A DNA stretch of 25,914 bases. It comes from Collinsella aerofaciens. GTDB taxonomy: Bacteria; Actinomycetota; Coriobacteriia; Coriobacteriales; Coriobacteriaceae. Positions 23,235 to 25,914 of this stretch are shown one piece after another. The translations under genes were made by a program, and so were the position numbers. Location of the stretch: positions 1-25,914 of the forward strand of contig CAJMJM010000013.1 of NCBI GenBank assembly GCA_905213725.1. Reading direction: 5' to 3'. The notes under the pieces are model-generated. The model had not been told where the DNA came from and searched no databases. It worked only from the letters and a program-made list of their open reading frames with translations. How positions within the stretch are numbered: position 1 is the stretch's first letter; every line of letters begins with the position of its first letter.

Positions 23235-25423
23235 TCGATGCGCCCGACCACGCCGCTCAGGAGCGGGACAATCGTTCGACAGGGGCATGGCTCCTTGTCG
23301 CTCTGCTGGGGATAGCGCTCTCGGTTGTTGCCGGCATGATGAGCTACGATTACACGACGGCCCAAGCCGAGCAGCGCTTTGCCGACGTTGTCGATTACGT
23401 GGCGACGCAGAGCCTTTCCTACGATGCATTCAACAGCGCCTATACGACCAAAAACCTGATACGCGTTATGGAAATCGCCGGAGAGGCTGCCCGCGATATG
23501 GAGCGCGACGGTTCGGTGGATAACGCCATGCTGGAGCAATACGCCGACCAGTTCAACGTGAGCGCGCTGATCGTGACGGACGCATCGGGCAATTTGGTGT
23601 CCGAGTCCTCGACGGGCGATGTGGACTACGGGTCGCTCGCTACGTATCTCAAAGAATCACCCGTGCTGGAGGTGGCAGCCCATCCGCTTAAGTCCTATAC
23701 CGCCCGCATCACGCTTGCGGATGATTCGGTCGCAGACATTGGCTGCGTAACCCGGCAGGATGACGAGGGCATCGTTGTCGCAGTAAGGCATCAGAGCGCG
23801 AAGGCAGTTGCAAGCAATACGCTCAAACTGCAGAGCTTGCTTGATGGCTATGAAACCATCGATAGCGGCAATATCGTGATCGAAAGCGACGGCAAGGTCG
23901 TTGCGACCAATGCCGTTGAACCCACCGTATTGGGCGTGTTCGATCTGCCTGCGACGGATGTCTTCATTGTCGACGGTATTAAGGATCGATGCCTGGCTGG
24001 TAAGGTCAGATTGGTTAACGCCGACGGCGAGTGGTATTTGGGCACATTTGGAAAAGCGCACAAATTCTATGTGTACACCTATGCCTCGGCGCAGCGCTAC
24101 TTTGAGGTCGCCGCGGCTGTTGCCGCCGGCGTGCTGGTGCTCTACGGCGGTGTTATAGCCGTTGTTGTGACGGTGCGTCGCCGCGCTGATCGTCGACGTT
24201 TGACGGACTTGCTGCAGCAGGAGCGCGACTATGGCGACAAGCTGGCAAAGGCGGCGCGTGAGGCCTCGTCTGCCAACTCGGCAAAGACGGAGTTTCTGCG
24301 TCGCATGAGCCACGCTCTGCGCACGCCCATCAACGGCATTCGCGGCATGGTCGAGGTTGGCGATGCCAATGCGGACGATCTGCAAAAGCAGACCGAGTGC
24401 CGCTCAAAGATCTGGACGGCATCGGGACTGCTGCTCGACCTTGCCAACGAGGCACTCGATATGAGCCGCCTGGAGAGCGGACAGATCGACCTGAACCTCG
24501 TACCCATAAATTTGGTGGCCCTCAACTGTGAAGTGCGCGATATTTTGGAGCGCCAGGCCGAGGAGCGTCTGGTGACAATTATCTGCGACCAGCAGGCGCT
24601 TGATCATCCCTATGCACGGGTGAGCGTGACGCACCTCAAGCGCTTGTTGCTCAATATTGCCGGCAATGCCGTCAAGTACAACCGCCAGGGCGGCTATGTT
24701 CGCCTGGTGTGCCGCGAGGTGGAGCCAGCGGATGGCGTCCCCGTCTATGAATACACGATCGCCGACAACGGTATTGGCATGAGCGAGGAGTTCCAACAGC
24801 ACCTCTACGAGCCTTTTTGCCGCGAGGAGCAACAGGTGGAAGGCGCTTCATCGGGAACTGGCCTGGGCGCGCCTATCGCAAAACAGTTGGTCGAGCTTAT
24901 GGGCGGAACCATGAGCTTTACGAGCGTCTTGGGGCAGCGGACGACTTTTACCATCCGCCTGCCGTTTGAGAAATGTAAGCGCTCCGAGATTCCTCAGGCA
25001 GTTCGCGTAGATGCGGGCGATGGCGATGCGCTCCAGGGCCTGCGCGTTTTGCTCGTAGAGGATAACGATCTGAATGCCGAGATCGCGCAGTTTACGCTCA
25101 GCCGTGCCGGTGCCGTCGTGACGCATGCTAAGGATGGCGAGTCTGCCGTTGAGGCGTTTGCCGCGAGCGCACCGCACGAGTATGACGTGGTGTTGATGGA
25201 CATCATGATGCCTGGTATCGATGGCCTTGAGGCCACGCGTCGGATTCGAGCACTCGATCGCGAGGATGCCGTGACCACGCCGATTATCGCTGTGAGCGCC
25301 AACGCCTTTGCCGACGACCGCAGACTTTCGCGTGAGGCAGGCATGGACGCGCACCTGAGCAAGCCTGTGAGCTCGCAAGAGCTCGTCGAGGCGCTGGCGC
25401 ACATCGCCGCCGACGCTTTATAA
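23231..25423 (+). CDS. Hybrid sensor histidine kinase-receiver
   Basis: A 730-residue membrane kinase whose ATG overlaps the binding-protein stop (ATGA). TM1 is about 18-37, an extracytoplasmic region of about 250 residues follows, and TM2 is about 288-311. The HisKA domain carries H361 in RRMSHALRTPINGI; the residue after His is Ala where Glu or Asp is normal. The ATPase part has NIAGNAVKYN, DNGIGM, YEPFCREEQ and GTGLGAPIAKQL. A C-terminal receiver begins near 603 (LRVLLVEDND) with phospho-Asp D657 in VVLMDIMMPGIDG and the lysine in HLSKPV. No HPt or output domain and no DNA-binding partner in the window, so the signal must pass to an unlinked protein. Confidence 0.93.
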   Translation: MIDAPDHAAQERDNRSTGAWLLVALLGIALSVVAGMMSYDYTTAQAEQRFADVVDYVATQSLSYDAFNSAYTTKNLIRVMEIAGEAARDMERDGSVDNAMLEQYADQFNVSALIVTDASGNLVSESSTGDVDYGSLATYLKESPVLEVAAHPLKSYTARITLADDSVADIGCVTRQDDEGIVVAVRHQSAKAVASNTLKLQSLLDGYETIDSGNIVIESDGKVVATNAVEPTVLGVFDLPATDVFIVDGIKDRCLAGKVRLVNADGEWYLGTFGKAHKFYVYTYASAQRYFEVAAAVAAGVLVLYGGVIAVVVTVRRRADRRRLTDLLQQERDYGDKLAKAAREASSANSAKTEFLRRMSHALRTPINGIRGMVEVGDANADDLQKQTECRSKIWTASGLLLDLANEALDMSRLESGQIDLNLVPINLVALNCEVRDILERQAEERLVTIICDQQALDHPYARVSVTHLKRLLLNIAGNAVKYNRQGGYVRLVCREVEPADGVPVYEYTIADNGIGMSEEFQQHLYEPFCREEQQVEGASSGTGLGAPIAKQLVELMGGTMSFTSVLGQRTTFTIRLPFEKCKRSEIPQAVRVDAGDGDALQGLRVLLVEDNDLNAEIAQFTLSRAGAVVTHAKDGESAVEAFAASAPHEYDVVLMDIMMPGIDGLEATRRIRALDREDAVTTPIIAVSANAFADDRRLSREAGMDAHLSKPVSSQELVEALAHIAADAL

Positions 25424-25470
25424 CAATATGGCCCGGTTCCAAGGTGGGTTGGAACCGGGCCATATTGTTA
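25421..25470. terminator. Perfect 22-bp bidirectional terminator-like inverted repeat
   Basis: TAACAATATGGCCCGGTTCCAA (25421-25442) is the exact reverse complement of 25449-25470, with a 6-nt loop. The TAA stop of the kinase lies inside the left arm. The convergent gene 25493 ends 23 bp away, so it can serve both transcripts. Confidence 0.85.
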
Positions 25471-25492
25471 TTGATGAGGCCTGCTGAGGGGC

Positions 25493-25914
25493 TTACTTTT
25501 CTTGAATCTGCTTGCCGCAAAGATGCTCAATCGTAATCTCGTAGAGCTGGACGCCCTTAATGTCCTTGGCGATTTCCTCTTCGACTTCCTCGGCAGAAGG
25601 GTAGTACTTAAGGGCGAGCTGGCGGACTTTGTCCTCGATAAACGCGGGGGTGTCATTCGCCAGGCGACAACGGCCAAAGACGACGGTGCTCATAACGTAG
25701 GGAGCCCAGTCACCGTCCTGGTACCACTCGTTGCCGTAAACGGTAAAGCAGACCTTGTCATCGCGCTTGAGTGCGTCGACCTTGTGGCCAGCCTTGGCGC
25801 CATGGAAATAAATCTTGTCGCGCTCGGCGTCGAAGAAGTAGTTGACGGGAATGGCGTACGGGTAGCCATCGTCGCCGTTGACGGCAAAGACGCCGCGCGT
25901 GCATGTAGCGAGCA
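25493..25914 (-). CDS. Pyridoxamine 5'-phosphate oxidase-like flavoprotein (5' end outside window)
   Basis: The last about 140 residues are present, ending at TAA 25493-25495; the frame is open through the window edge. The readable part, CTRGVFAVNGDDGYPYAIPVNY, then DKIYFHGAKAGHKVDALKRDDKV and CFTVYGNEWY, is the split-barrel FMN-binding fold of the PPOX family, closest in look to NimA-like proteins. The C-terminal part with KYYPSAEEVEEEI and IEHLCGKQIQEK is typical of short gut-anaerobe members. An internal ATG at 25693 is not the start. Members reduce or bind small molecules through FMN or haem; the activity here is not known. Confidence 0.88.
   Translation of the reverse strand, partial: LATCTRGVFAVNGDDGYPYAIPVNYFFDAERDKIYFHGAKAGHKVDALKRDDKVCFTVYGNEWYQDGDWAPYVMSTVVFGRCRLANDTPAFIEDKVRQLALKYYPSAEEVEEEIAKDIKGVQLYEITIEHLCGKQIQEK

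Overview
The window looks like a chromosomal segment of a Coriobacteriia (Actinomycetota) gut anaerobe, most likely Collinsella or a close relative. This rests on high-GC coding bias, family flavour (CXXC/polyferredoxin/TlpA redox set, TipAS regulator, Tat-exported fold proteins) and intergenic TGTGACAAAGGG palindromes that I remember from Collinsella genomes. It is an inference; no database was searched. No rRNA, tRNA, CRISPR array, integrase or transposase was seen.

Layout. 1-5682 (minus): a Tat-exported beta-rich protein whose reading frame is split by one in-frame TAA, a LuxR-type regulator, and an OmpR/histidine-kinase pair. 5773-7815 (plus, divergent from the kinase pair): a redox set of a tiny CXXC protein, a membrane polyferredoxin and a TlpA-like lipoprotein. 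8069-11323: a large fused ABC ATPase-permease with a long extracytoplasmic domain. 11499-17423: a guanidino-compound locus with an MFS transporter, a convergent TetR regulator, then an agmatine-deiminase-family gene (broken by an in-frame TAA), a divergent carbamoyltransferase carrying HELP in place of HCLP, and a second MFS paralogue. Similar palindromes at both promoters suggest one TetR regulon. 17424-17871: a gene-free stretch full of inverted repeats, including a 183-bp element with arms of about 60 bp. 17872-22220: housekeeping genes (Dus, glutaredoxin, XRE-TipAS regulator, TrmO, MalY/PatB lyase). 22365-25423: a solute-binding lipoprotein translationally coupled to a hybrid histidine kinase. 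25493-end: a partial PPOX-family flavoprotein, convergent, separated by a perfect 22-bp inverted repeat.

How the genes may work together. The most interesting system is the TetR-deiminase-carbamoyltransferase-MFS locus. It has the logic of an agmatine/arginine deiminase pathway (deiminate, transcarbamoylate, exchange product for substrate), but the carbamoyltransferase has a changed active-site motif, the transporters are not the usual amino-acid/polyamine antiporters, and no carbamate kinase is present. The substrate is therefore open. The second is the three-gene redox relay next to its own two-component system. The third is a binding protein plus hybrid kinase without transporter genes, which looks like a split extracellular ligand sensor.
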